A DNA stretch of 64,000 nucleotides from Dichetophora obliterata (lineage: Eukaryota > Arthropoda > Insecta > Diptera > Sciomyzidae): contig OY986438.1 of the NCBI GenBank assembly GCA_963920525.1, positions 182,388,888-182,452,887 of the forward strand. The letters run 5' to 3'. Shown in pieces: positions 54,860-64,000 of this stretch. Made by a program: the position numbers and the translations under genes. How positions within the stretch are numbered: position 1 is the stretch's first letter; each line of letters opens with the position of its first letter. Below the pieces are notes generated by a model. It ran no database searches. It saw nothing but the letters and a program-made list of their open reading frames with translations, and had not been told where the DNA came from.

Positions 54860-54996
54860 AACTTCATTGCTAATCGACATCGTTGTGGTCATTGTGGCCT
54901 AAAATCAAAATTTATTTGTGTAAAATGCCAAAGTCCACTTCATCCAAAAGACTGCTTTATGGCTTACTACAATGCAATAATACCACAAAACGTATA
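54860..54996 (+). pseudogene. piggyBac C-terminal zinc finger
   Basis: The + frame reads NRHRCGHCGLKSKFICVKCQ and then SPLHPKDCFMAYY. It has the CxxC, CxxC, H and C ligands of the piggyBac C-terminal cross-brace finger that binds the element's ends. It is open over its whole length, although the rest of the transposase is gone. Confidence 0.8.
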
Positions 54997-55412
54997 AAAA
55001 ACAATTTATTTTTCATTAATATAAAATACTGTCTCCAATTCGAATATTTTCATATAAAAAATATTTTAAAACTTTAAAAAAGTGTGTTTTTCTTTAGAAG
55101 AATGGTATTTTATGGTATGGTATTCTATGCACAGCCTCCTTTAAAAAGGACAGTCTGGAAAAGTAGGAAAATTAATTTTCCGATCGATGGGAGTCAATTT
55201 TCTTATTTAGCTAAAAATAACACGGTTCAGAAAATTTCATCTTCGTGACTTTTATAGCTTCGTCTATGCACTAATAGGTTAAACTGTATTAAAATGTTAG
55301 ACAAAACAAATTTAAAAATGTTGTAATCAATTGACAAGTTAATGTAATACTTTTTGTATTAAAGAAATCTCTGTAATACTTTGCTTGTATTAAAACTAAT
55401 GCCAAGACTTTT

Positions 55413-57420
55413 ATATAGATAGATTTTTTACTCGATTTTTCGATTTGCAAATTTTTTTTTTAAATTGAATAAAATAACGAATAAGAAACTACTTTTAACA
55501 AGAAGATTGCATGCATTTCATTCATCGATGAAAAAATTTCTCTTGAGAAAAGTATGTAAAATTTACACACAATTAGATCGTTAGTGCTGTAATGAGACAT
55601 TATATGAGTAAAGATGCCTATCCATTATGGTTGTTCTTATTCTACTTAATGTTTTTGCGAACAAGTATTGAATATCACTAAAATTTGTCAGAAAATTTGT
55701 CTCACAAGTTTTTTAGCTTTACAGTCCCCACTTGATCCATTTTGAGAGTTCTTTGGTATAAAAGCAATAATTTTTCAAAATTCCATCAGCTGAAGATACC
55801 TCTTAACAGGAATAACTTATGTTTTATAAATATCAGTTATAAAAGCTTTTAATAAAACTATTTTGTTTAGTAATTTTACAGGTAAATTAACCATAACGTT
55901 GCACTGTAAATTTCCGCACAGTAGCGGGGCCAAACATTGTCCCTCCCGTTTTTGTCTTCCTAGACAATAGAATGTCTCATTTAACTTCACAAACATAACA
56001 TTGCTGTGTCTTTCTTTCATTCTTGAAAACCATAGCTGAGCATGTATGTTTATCCAGCGATCATCTGTCTGTCGCTATTGTTCACGACCAGTTGAATTGT
56101 TCACTTCACTTCTCTCTGCTCTAAGCTATACAAATGCAGGTTAATTTGTATTTATTGCAACTCATGTTCGTCAAGTTTCACACTTCAGCCTGTCGTACGG
56201 TTACTTGCTGAAGTTAAAATGATAGGGAAAAACCAACAGAGTGGTATTCGTACAACAACAGCAGCAACAACAACAACAAATACAACTATGCTACAACCAC
56301 TTTCATTATCTCACTAATACACGCATTAGAGACTCTTAATTAAGTAGAATGGAAGGAACTATGGTACTAGCTTAAAAAAACTTTAAAGTTAGATTTGCAA
56401 AGTCATCGTCCGTCGTATTGTGATAGCAAAAAAACTAACCATTTTCTGAGGGGATGGGGATGTGTAGACCGAGGCTGTGGAAGCTCTATAGTGTTAAATG
56501 GATTTTTTTTCTGCTCTGTTAAGAAGAAAATTAGGAACAAAAAAAAGGTTGGATGCTAAAATGTGGGTAATATTAGGTCTAAAATAATGATGTTCTTCAA
56601 CTCTATGGCGCAAAGAACGGAAATCGACTCATGATTACAGTTATTAAGCTGTTGTTTAGTTACGCTTCATTACCACTACACTTTTTTTATTGCTTTTATA
56701 GCTACTTTTTTCATATTGAATCCTTTTGTACGTTTTTGTTGCTGTTGTTATACTGATGGAATTCAATAAATTGAAAATTAAGAAATTAATGCAACATAAC
56801 TGCTGTTTAAAAGCAAGCTAACAATGAGATGTATGTTTCGCTATTACTAAAGGAAAAATTTTTTCTTTGAAATTAAGTGCAACTTTGTTGAATGAATTTG
56901 CTGAAGTGAGTGTTCAAATTGGAGCAGTTTATATGGCACGCACGGAAGATCAAAATTGCAAATAATAATGGTAATCACGATGATAGCAAACATTATCAAT
57001 TTATTCTTACATTTTATTTTAAAATAATCTTAGATAATACATAAATATTTATAACTAGAGAATGGTCAAAGTAATAACAAAGTAATGGATGATTGTTAAT
57101 GGTAACTTAAGTGTTGAAAATTACCCCATTAGATACTAAGTAAGAATGCGATTTTGTTGCAGTTTAAAGTCCACTATTAGTATATAGTTGTTATAGATAC
57201 TAGTGCCAAGTGGTTGAAATAAAAAAGAAATTGAGTATCTAAAGGTCTCACTAAGGTCTTTCCGCCAACAAAATAATTTATTTTACATTTTTGGATTGTG
57301 TAAGATCTTACAAGTATTCCCAAAAAATTTCAAGTCGATTCTTGTACAAGCAGTTACATCAATAAAACTATTCCTTCCTCTTAGCAGCTGCAACAAAAAC
57401 ATTTTTTCTGTTGAATTAAA
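55413..57420. other. Unique-looking sequence
   Basis: No gene or transposon protein is seen. 55800-56900 is less AT-rich, with AACAACAACAACAAC words (56258-56280). The 67-residue minus frame at 55817-56020 has no recognisable domain. Confidence 0.45.
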
Positions 57421-57686
57421 TTGAAGGGCTTATTGTAAAAACATAATCAGCCACATAAAAAATATTTTGAAATAATCGACTCTAAAGTTTTGAAAAAATG
57501 TATTTTTGTATGAAGAAATGGAATTGAACACGGAAACTTTTGCAATTAGGTTTAAAAATGAAAATAGAAAGTGGCCAAAATATCTTTAGTGGTTGTTGGC
57601 AATGCATTGAGTAATGTATTTAGCATAAAGAAAAATTGTTTTTTTAAATCATGTGGCTTATCACGTTATTGCAATAAGCCCTTCAA
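57421..57686. mobile_element. MITE with TTGAAGGGCTTATTG ends (266 bp)
   Basis: TTGAAGGGCTTATTG at 57421 is mirrored exactly by CAATAAGCCCTTCAA ending at 57686. Further inside, AATCAGCCACAT matches the reverse complement of ATGTGGCTTATC. A target duplication is not evident and no frame is present. Confidence 0.8.
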
Positions 57687-57949
57687 TTGTTCTAGTGGAT
57701 ATCCAAATCCATTGTTTAGTTGCAAACCGAGGCCTTTTCCATCCTAGCTACTCTTTAGCAAATAGAAAAAAGCTGATACACTTTAAAGTTCGCATAAATT
57801 TGACCAGTTTTTTGTTCATTGTTTTATAAACACATATAATGTTTATAATATAATTTAATATGATATCTATACATATATATTTAGAAGTAAAACTGTAAAA
57901 TAAAATTGGTACATTGAATAATTTTTCAAAACTATTTTTGCACTGAAAA

Positions 57950-58160
57950 TTTTAAAGGATGTAGATTCTAAAAATGTAATTTTAAAAATTTTTGTCTGTC
58001 TGCCTCTACGCGCATCAAGTGAAAACTACTAGATGGATTTTCCTTAAATTTTGAAATTTTTTCTCACCAAAAAATTATTTACTTCAAAATAACGGTTCTT
58101 TCGCAAACAAATTGGAAAATAAAAACATTTAAAAGTGAGTTTAAAAATACAGATATGTTT
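57950..58160 (+). repeat. Dispersed repeat with TGTCTGTCTG core, copy 2
   Basis: It shares order and spacing of GGATGTAGATT, TGTCTGTCTG, an ATCA.GTG.AAA block, CTCACCAA and AAAATAACGG with 13605-13830. Confidence 0.55.
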
Positions 58161-58859
58161 GAACAATCCTTTGAAGTAATCCTGGCAATTAAAAGTGCTA
58201 CAAACACCACCTGTACTGTTTTTGTTTATCTCTACTGTATACCCTACAATATGTATTTTTTTTATCTAATATAGGTTAATGCACATATACCGACTTTTAA
58301 GCCTTCTTTTTTCAGTTTGGCACATGGGTCTGGCCAGAACTCTTTCGATTTTATTTTTAATTAAAGTATTTTTTTTTTATTAAACAAGCGACTTGAAACT
58401 TCATGTAGCTCCTAAGATTTCATTGGCTGTCCCTCTATCTGACTATTAGTATGAAAAAACCAATGCAAGGATAGTTATAAGGATTTTATGGTGTACACAT
58501 CATATTCGTACCACATGGGTCTGGGTAGACCCACATTTATTTTGTGTGAAAAATAATGCAATTTGAATAAGTTGCTTTGCTTTTCCCTTTCTTTTGGAAA
58601 TTTTTAATTGCAACTGCATTTTATTCTCTTTGAATTTGTATATTTATGTGTATTCTTACTGTAAGGTTCGTTTCCGTACTCATTTCAAATAACTTGAAGT
58701 AACTTGAGAGCGTTTCTCTACATATTTTTCAAGCTCGAGAGACAAGAAGAGCAAACAAAATGTCACTTTCTATTCTATTACAATTACTAGAATAAGCTTT
58801 TTTTCTATTCGCTGACTAGCTAGTTTCTTGTTTTGGATTTTATGACAATCTATTTTCAA

Positions 58860-59160
58860 TTTGCAGCTGCGTTCCAAAAAAAAAAAAATAAGTCTGTAAA
58901 CTTGCTTTCAACACTACATTATACAAATTATTGTCAAGGCGAAGCAATGAAACCCGAAGCAATATTGTTTTACAATGCAATTAAAGCATGCGTCGATTGC
59001 ATGGATCAAATGGTTTCACATTGTACTTCAAAACGATTAACAAAATTATGGACTTTGATTTTAACTATGATTTTTTTAGCAATATGCTAGAGGTAATGGC
59101 ATTGGCTGCATTTTGCATTTGCAAAGAAGTCCATGGCACCAAAGGATCTGATGCAAGACG
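58860..59160 (+). pseudogene. piggyBac transposase, end of catalytic domain
   Basis: The frame reads FQKKKNKSVNLLSTLHYTNY, then KPEAILFYNAIKACVDCMDQ, then MVSHCTSKRLTKLWTLILTM. The (G/A)CVDCMDQM phrase corresponds to the third catalytic aspartate region (usually GGVDxxDQM). A shift in a T-run near 59070 leads to NMLEVMALAAFCICKEVHGT. The first two aspartate regions are absent. Confidence 0.8.
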
Positions 59161-59387
59161 AAATTAGCTATGCATGCTATAAAACACATTGGCTCTCCCA
59201 CACATCGAATTGCGAATGTACAGCCTGCAAATGTACAGTAATCGTCTGGCCTTTAAATACATTTTCGAAAGACATATAAATGAAAGTATCCAAGTTCGAT
59301 TAAAATTACATTTACCGTTAGTGTTTATTTTGACTTGACCTTATTTCATCTCATTTGACTCGTTTTTGTTTTTTTGTTTCACTTCAG

Positions 59388-59581
59388 ATTGCACCCGAAG
59401 TATTGACTGGCATAAGCGGTGCTGAAGAAAGACAAAAGAAGAAAAATTGCAAAATTTGTGCACAAGGAAATGATAAAATACGCCGAAAAACTCTTTTCTT
59501 TTGTTCAAAATGTTCAAACGCAGTATGCCAACAACACTCAAAAATTTATTATATCTGTTTTTCTGGCCAAAAAGATAATTA
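59388..59581 (+). pseudogene. piggyBac C-terminal Cys-rich finger
   Basis: The frame gives KKNCKICAQGNDKIRRKTLF, then FCSKCSNAVCQQHSKIYYIC. The CxxC, CxxC, CxxxH and C ligands form the cross-brace finger at the end of piggyBac transposases. It ends in a stop at 59580, a normal end for this family. No damage is seen within the finger itself. Confidence 0.85.
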
Positions 59582-59910
59582 GTAAAAATGTATGTAGTAT
59601 CTATATTTCATCAGAAAAATAGCTGAATGAAAGTTTACAACAGCACTCTTTAAAATAAAACATACAATATAAAAAATTATTTTTTTTAACATTCCAAAAA
59701 TTTTTCGTCAATATTTTTGCCTGGGCAGGTAGTTTCACACATGCGAAAACCACCGAGAACAAAAAAAACATTGAAAATATATATCTACATTATATATAAA
59801 TAAGTCTCAATTCATTACCAAAAATTAAATATTTACATGTAAATGCTTGAAAATGTATGTGGGTCTGGCCAGACCCATGAGGTACTAATGTGACTCGGCG
59901 AACATGTGCC

Positions 59911-59924
59911 AAATGGAAGGCTTA
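59911..59924. repeat. Target-site duplication of the LOA-like LINE, left copy
   Basis: aaatggaaggctta occurs here and at 61510-61523. It contains the last 11 bases of the piggyBac right end plus the TTA of its target site. The following ATAATTAG is also shared with slight differences. Confidence 0.85.
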
Positions 59925-59997
59925 TATATAATTAGTTGGGGATTTGCCGAAGCAGACCACAGTGGGTTCCTTTTCGTCCCCCATTGGACAAAGGGTA

Positions 59998-60582
59998 CTA
60001 CTGCTCGGAGTACTCGTACGTGAGCATGCTCCTTATGTAAGTATCCTTTGTCACCTCAAGCATATCCTTATAGGTTAGTTGACCAATCTCGGCTTCGCCA
60101 ATAAATGGGCGTCCCAGAGTGGTCAATCTTATGCTTGCCAGCGCCGGACACTGGCACAAAATGTGTGCTGCTGTTTCCGGCTCCTCTAGGCATAACCTAC
60201 ACGCATCGTCCTCGGTCAGAGTCATCTTCCCGAGATGGTACATGAAGGGACCGTGTCCTGTGACCAGTGCAGTAAGCCAGCTTAAAGTCCTTCGATTGTA
60301 TCGGATAACTTTTGCTGCCTCACTACGAGACCACTTCACGGCCACCTTTGATTGCCTGCAATTAACAGCTTCTTCCCACCTTGTACTGTGTTCCGAGTCC
60401 GTCCATTGTTTAATAAGGCCTGCCACCATATTGTCGCCTATGGCGATACGTGGTTCTGGTCCACAGAATTCTTCTGCTGATCCTGCTCTTGCTAAAGATT
60501 CAGCTTCTTCATTCTGTTCTATGCCAGAGTGGCCTCTCACCCACATAAGTGTGAGCTCATTCGTCTGGGCGCACCTATTGAG
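59998..60582 (-). pseudogene. LINE RNase H end and zinc knuckle
   Basis: After one TAA near 60583 the frame continues LNRCAQTNELTLMWVRGHSG, then IEQNEEAESLARAGSA (the H..GIEQNE.A.SLA end of RNase H). It goes on through LSWLTALVTGHGPFMYHLGK to DDACRLCLEEPETAAHILCQ and CPALASIR, the CxxC..H..C knuckle. It ends with a stop at 59998, a normal C-terminus. It is in frame with the upstream ORF except for the single stop. Confidence 0.88.
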
Positions 60583-61345
60583 TTAGGTAAGACATTCTAT
60601 GGCCAACCTGGAAGTGATGTCTGTCCGTTGCATACACCTAATCACAGACTGATTGTCGAGAGCGATGACAATTTTCTTGCCACTGATCCGGCCATCTATC
60701 AGGTGGTCCAGCGCATGCACTACGACAAGCATTTCTGCCTGGTATACAGACACAAACCTCCCCAACCTCAGTACACAGGATAGGCTTAACTCTTTTGAGT
60801 ACACGCCTGCCCCGGCCCGGCCATTCATCAGAGAGCTGTCTGTGAATATACTGATATCGCTACCAGAGATTTTTTCACAAACGGCTCCATCCGTTATAAG
60901 AGTTTTATAACATTTTTCTGTTATTTTTACTCTCTGCCTTCCGTCCATAGGCATAAACGACACCCTGACATCTCTCTGTACAATATCAAGGATGCGAATA
61001 TGACCATGCAGGGCCGTTGCCCCATGCCACGTAGCATTTCGCAACATCCTGAGGGCTGACAGCGCCGCTGTTTTCTTTATTTCTAAATCCAACGGCAGCA
61101 TACCTAACAGAACCTCTATTGCGCTTGTTGGAGTGGTGCATATTGTACCTGTTATTCCAACACACGCCAGCCGTTGGACTCTGTCCAGTCTCTTCTTAAT
61201 GGTTTTCTGGCTGACTTTTGTCCACCAAATCACCGAAGCATACGTGATGACAGGTCTAACCATCATAGTGTAAACCCATTTCATAGCCTCTGGGTTTAGC
61301 CCCCATTTGAGACCACAAACGCGTCTGCACTGCACTCCGCATAAT
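60583..61345 (-). pseudogene. LINE RT thumb and RNase H N-terminal part
   Basis: The frame reads CRRVCGLKWGLNPEAMKWVY, then TMMVRPVITYASVIWWTKVS and RLDRVQRLACVGITG (RT thumb region). The RNase H follows: ISIFTDSSLMNGRAGAGVYS (catalytic D), VSVYQAEMLVVVHALDHL (E) and IVIALDNQSVIRCMQ (D). All three visible RNase H carboxylates are intact. The residues before CRRVCG belong to a shifted reading of the junction, so the Met near 61440 is not a natural start. Confidence 0.88.
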
Positions 61346-61499
61346 CTTTTTTTCCGGGCTTCGGAAGAAACACAACTTTCGCCTCTCTCCAGACTCTCGG
61401 AACATACCCAGTCGCTAGGCAAGTAACAAATATACCCCACAGCCTAGGTGCAATGAGATCTTCCCCCCATTGCATCATAGCAGGGAATATACAATCCAT
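61330..61499 (-). pseudogene. LINE RT fingers fragment
   Basis: The frame reads MDCIFPAMMQWGEDLIAPRL, then FVTCLATGYVPRVWREAKVV and FLPKPGKKDYAE, which is the RT fingers block of LOA-like elements. It then joins out of phase to the thumb. The RT palm, normally several hundred residues, is absent. Confidence 0.88.
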
Positions 61500-61523
61500 C
61501 CAGATGTTGAAATGGAAGGCTTA

Positions 61524-61924
61524 GGATAATTAGGTTTGAAAATTTTACCTTTGTAGAAATAAATTTAAGAATATAACACCGTTACATGAAGCAAAAAAAA
61601 AAAATTCCCAAATACGAAGTTTTGTATTTCGGTGCAAATATCTTCATGGTTTTTTTTATTTAAGCTCCTTTTCGCTCTAGCTCTTCTCGTTCTCATCTCT
61701 CCCCAACTACATATCGTACTTTGTTACATCAAACTATATATCGAACAAGGATTTCATGATGGAAAACAACTAGAGTCCGTCCGAAACCGGAATTTTGGCC
61801 GAAACTGAAGCCGAATATTCGGCCATTTTAAAATACTCGGCTGAACCAAAACCGAAACTGGTTATTAACATGAAAATTTAAATTTTTTAGAAATACATTT
61901 TTTATTAAAACCCAATAAACATTG
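61524..61924. other. AT-rich stretch with a hAT-like terminus
   Basis: 61771-61860 has AGTCCGTCCGAAACCGG followed by repeated GGCCGAAACTGAAGCC and ATTCGGCC words. The style is that of CCGAAAC-rich hAT ends. I did not find the opposite end. Confidence 0.4.
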
Positions 61925-62275
61925 TGGCGAAGGGTGATTCGCTAAGGAATCGCTTATAAATAGTCCGAATAGTTTAGTTTTGTCTTCGTCAGAGGTTGGC
62001 TTGACGCTTAAAGAAAGCATCGATTAAAAGTATGTATTGTTGAATAGTATTTTAGATATATAAGCCTTTCCTCCCCCCCCCCCCCACAAATATTTGTATT
62101 CCACTATTTATTTTTTTTTTTCGTTTCGATTTGCTATCGAATCGCCTTTCTATATTTTTGTGAGTCGCTAACGAACCACTTCTTTTAATTTCAGCAATTC
62201 GCTTCCCTCTTTGTAAGCAATTCATTAAAAAGTCATTTCTTTTATTTTTAGCGATACGTTATCGAATGGCAAGTA
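61925..62275. repeat. Degenerate 36-38 bp minisatellite, left cluster
   Basis: Units carry a GATTCGCTAACGAATCGC-like near-palindrome followed by a T-rich CTTCTTTTAATTT phrase. Examples lie near 61930, 62140, 62163, 62205 and 62255. Another cluster lies at 63245-63415. Confidence 0.65.
62072..62087. repeat. Poly-C run
   Basis: CTCCCCCCCCCCCCCC is the only long C homopolymer in a very AT-rich window. It may be a real microsatellite or a sequencing artefact. Confidence 0.9.
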
Positions 62276-63244
62276 TATCCAATTAAATATTCTTATTTAA
62301 TTAATTAAGAAAATTTTTTAATTTCATGGGTATTGAAATATGATAAATTTATTATTTGTAGGTAAGAATAAAGACCACAACTTTTTTAAAAAGGTCATAA
62401 TTTTTTTAACTTTTTATTAAATTACAACATGAATTTAATAACTGCCAAAAGTATAATTCTGCACTTACTTTCATTTTAAAAACTTTCACAATATCCTGAA
62501 TTCTATGTCGCAAAATTTTGCCTTGGATTTGAATATCGTAAATACAAAATATATTTTAATAATATATACGCATTGCTCAACTCAATTCTTTTAATTTGTA
62601 ATTTAACTATTTTACCCTTTACAAGAACCCTAATCGTTGGTTCTGAAAATATATTTAGTTTTTATGTAAGTTTGTATATAAAAATCCTCTTTGGAAATTT
62701 ATCATTTGAATTTTTTTAATTAATGCTTGCACTTCTTTCTACAGTTCTATTATAAATTTGGGAGCAAAATTGACTGTTTTTTATTTAGTTTACGTTTCAT
62801 TTGTTATAAGAAATTTTTATATATAAATGCGCCAAATTTTTCTAGCAAACCAAAGTTCTTGCAATCAGTAGTTAGATGCGTAAGGCAATGCATTTTATAA
62901 CTTAAAAATGTCTTGTCCTACAAAGTCAGTAAGCTACTTACAAAGCTATTTAGTAAGAAACTAACTTCTCTCAAGTTTTCTTCCTAAAATTCAATTAATA
63001 GTCTAATTGTCTTAGATCACATTAGAAAATGAGGATATCTTTCTCTGTGTTTTTATGCGTAAAAAGTTAATATGATTTTTTCTGAATTTTCAGGAGCATT
63101 CCAAAATAAATTTCCCCAGGAATCTTTAAACTTGATGGACGAAAAATCAAATTTTTTTTTTTTAAATCCGAAGGATAGAATCCAAAAAAAAATTATAAAC
63201 TAAATAAAAATTCTATTTGATATTTGAATTTGTTTTTTGCTTTT
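62276..63244. other. AT-rich stretch between minisatellite clusters
   Basis: No gene, element end or clear repeat is seen in these roughly 970 bp. It may be an insertion into the minisatellite. Confidence 0.45.
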
Positions 63245-63415
63245 TTGAATTTTGGTGATTCTTTAATGCATTCCTTTTTTCAATATGACGATTCTTTAAT
63301 GAATTGCTTCTTTTAAAATTGAAGATTCGTTAATGAATTAATTTTTTTAGCTTTGGCTACTCATTCACGAAGTGCTTTTGTCGGTTTTAACGGATCGTTA
63401 ACGAAGGAGGAATTT
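63245..63415. repeat. Degenerate 36-38 bp minisatellite, right cluster
   Basis: Successive units GATTCTTTAATGCATTCC, GATTCTTTAATGAATTGC, GATTCGTTAATGAATTAA and GGATCGTTAACGAAGG follow with spacing of about 36 bp. A lone relative, GCGATTCATAAACGATA, is at 63731. Confidence 0.75.
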
Positions 63416-64000
63416 CTCCTGCTCGCAATATTATTAGTAAATCGTATATCGTCGCCCTAATTATAATAGGACGTATGTCAAAATTGGTCAAAGGAACGTT
63501 TATTCGCGGTTTACGTAGATTGGTCAAAACTACATCAAGTCCTTTTTTAGTTTTTAATGTTTGTATGAAAAAAGGGAGGTAGAACGTTTGAAACAATACA
63601 TTATCGTATGAACTTCATACAAATAATAAACAGATTTCTTCGCCTTCTGAACAATAGACAATTTTGACTTACATCGTATTAGAATTAGGCCGACGATATG
63701 ATTATTGCTAGTAAATGAAATGAACGAGAAAGCGATTCATAAACGATATCAAAAGTGAATCATTTTGTTTGTTGGGAAGGAAACAAAAATACCATTTCAT
63801 ACATATAATAAAAAAATTTAATATTTATAATAATTTATTGAAGTTTATTATAATAATAAAAGAGATATTTTTTATATTATTCCGTAAACACTCAAAACAG
63901 TATATACCTAAAATATACATTTTATAAAACCACAAAACAAAGTATCTGTGTTTTTTTTAAAGGTTTAGTATTATAAGAATAGAAATATTTCGTTTTCTTT
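63416..64000. other. AT-rich window end
   Basis: No element or exon is recognised. The 69-residue minus frame at 63387-63596 shows no domain. Confidence 0.45.

Larger units (their letters stand above)
53371..55278 (+). mobile_element. piggyBac-like transposon, internally deleted (1908 bp)
   Basis: The ends are CCCATTAGTGTGCA at 53371 and TGCACTAATAGG at 55278. Each is flanked by TTAA (53367-53370 and 55279-55282), the specific piggyBac target. The interior retains the N-terminal acidic region and the C-terminal zinc finger of the transposase but has lost the catalytic DDD core. Two MITEs are nested inside. Confidence 0.88.
53020..55412. mobile_element. AT-rich inverted-repeat element split by a piggyBac
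   Basis: The left part (53020-53366) begins AATCTTGGAAGAAATTTTAA and the reverse complement of the right end (55412) begins AAGTCTTGGCATTAGTTTTA. Words such as TTTTAATAC and AATTAATTCCAA recur inside. Removing the piggyBac (53371-55278) and one TTAA leaves an element of about 480 bp. No coding frame. Confidence 0.6.
58301..59921 (+). mobile_element. piggyBac-like transposon with palindromic subterminal motifs
   Basis: The left end reads TTAA then GCCTTC..TTTGGCACATG, and the right end, reverse-complemented, reads GCCTTCCATTTGGCACATG preceded by TTA plus one changed base. Palindromes GGGTCTGGCCAGACCC (59861-59876), a diverged copy at 58326-58340 and an imperfect one at 58517-58532 lie near the ends. 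The transposase is reduced to its C-terminal part. A LOA-like LINE inserted exactly across the right tip. Confidence 0.85.
59937..61509 (-). mobile_element. LOA-like LINE with internal RT deletion (about 1.57 kb)
   Basis: Flanked by a 14-bp duplication (59911-59924, 61510-61523), it reads on the minus strand RT fingers, thumb, RNase H and a C-terminal zinc knuckle. The palm with motif A and the YADD box is missing because the fingers join the thumb directly near 61330. The 5' side is truncated and no endonuclease is present. Higher GC and few stops suggest it is one of the youngest insertions in the window. Confidence 0.9.

Noticed and set aside
60119..60910. Plus-strand frames opposite the second LOA-like LINE
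   Set aside because: They are shadows of the RNase H and knuckle coding strand.

Overview
The window looks like a repeat-dominated piece of an insect nuclear genome, most likely a higher fly (Diptera). The DNA is very AT-rich. It carries simple CA, CAA/GTT and ATTTT repeats and a mixture typical of flies: Tc1, hAT and piggyBac DNA transposons, Ty3/gypsy, CR1/Jockey-like and LOA-like non-LTR retrotransposons, tRNA-derived SINEs and many MITEs. I find no convincing host protein-coding exon, no rRNA, no functional tRNA and no CRISPR array. The whole window is best read as intergenic or intronic DNA. The species cannot be fixed from the sequence alone.

Layout. 1-3480 is AT-rich unique-looking sequence. 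3480-7610 is a decayed Ty3/gypsy element (protease, RT, RNase H and integrase remnants on +) broken by a LINE fragment and by a 454-bp SINE-like repeat with a 14-bp target duplication, followed by an 853-bp palindromic MITE. 9376-10899 is a complete but dead Tc1 element. 11226-13484 is a hAT element with an 8-bp duplication, itself holding a MITE and a second SINE-like copy with a 17-bp duplication. 14332-17356 holds a second MITE of the same type and a long CR1/Jockey-like LINE on the - strand. 17640-22260 has SINE pieces in AT-rich sequence. 22264-26880 is a period-6 G/T-rich tract split by a 4.1-kb hAT that contains a truncated LINE. 26881-31640 is mostly unique, with a MITE and a SINE-like copy. 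31890-33616 is a large fold-back (inverted-repeat) element followed by a 68-bp tandem repeat. 33617-41540 holds SINEs, a LINE tail and small tandem repeats.

The most interesting unit is 41541-45076. It is a 3.5-kb DNA transposon with long terminal inverted repeats and a transposase on the - strand (acidic and Cys-rich N-terminal part, FDG and ADGE aspartates, CLLH motif). It carries a recognisable 71-bp intron. I cannot place it in a standard superfamily from sequence alone.

45077-64000 continues with tandem repeats, a dead LOA-like LINE (48385-50510) and a fourth SINE-like copy. Next is a Russian-doll nest (AT-rich MITE, then piggyBac, then two MITEs; 53020-55412). A second piggyBac (58301-59921) follows, whose right tip was hit by another LOA-like LINE (59937-61509), and finally a 36-bp degenerate minisatellite.

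The parts do not form a pathway; the organising principle is successive insertion. Target-site duplications let the order of several insertions be read directly. Between the elements lie islands of more complex, less AT-rich sequence (about 8.1-9.1, 21.0-21.5, 27.3-28.4, 37.9-38.4, 46.3-47.5 and 55.8-56.9 kb) that are the best candidates for host regulatory or intronic sequence.
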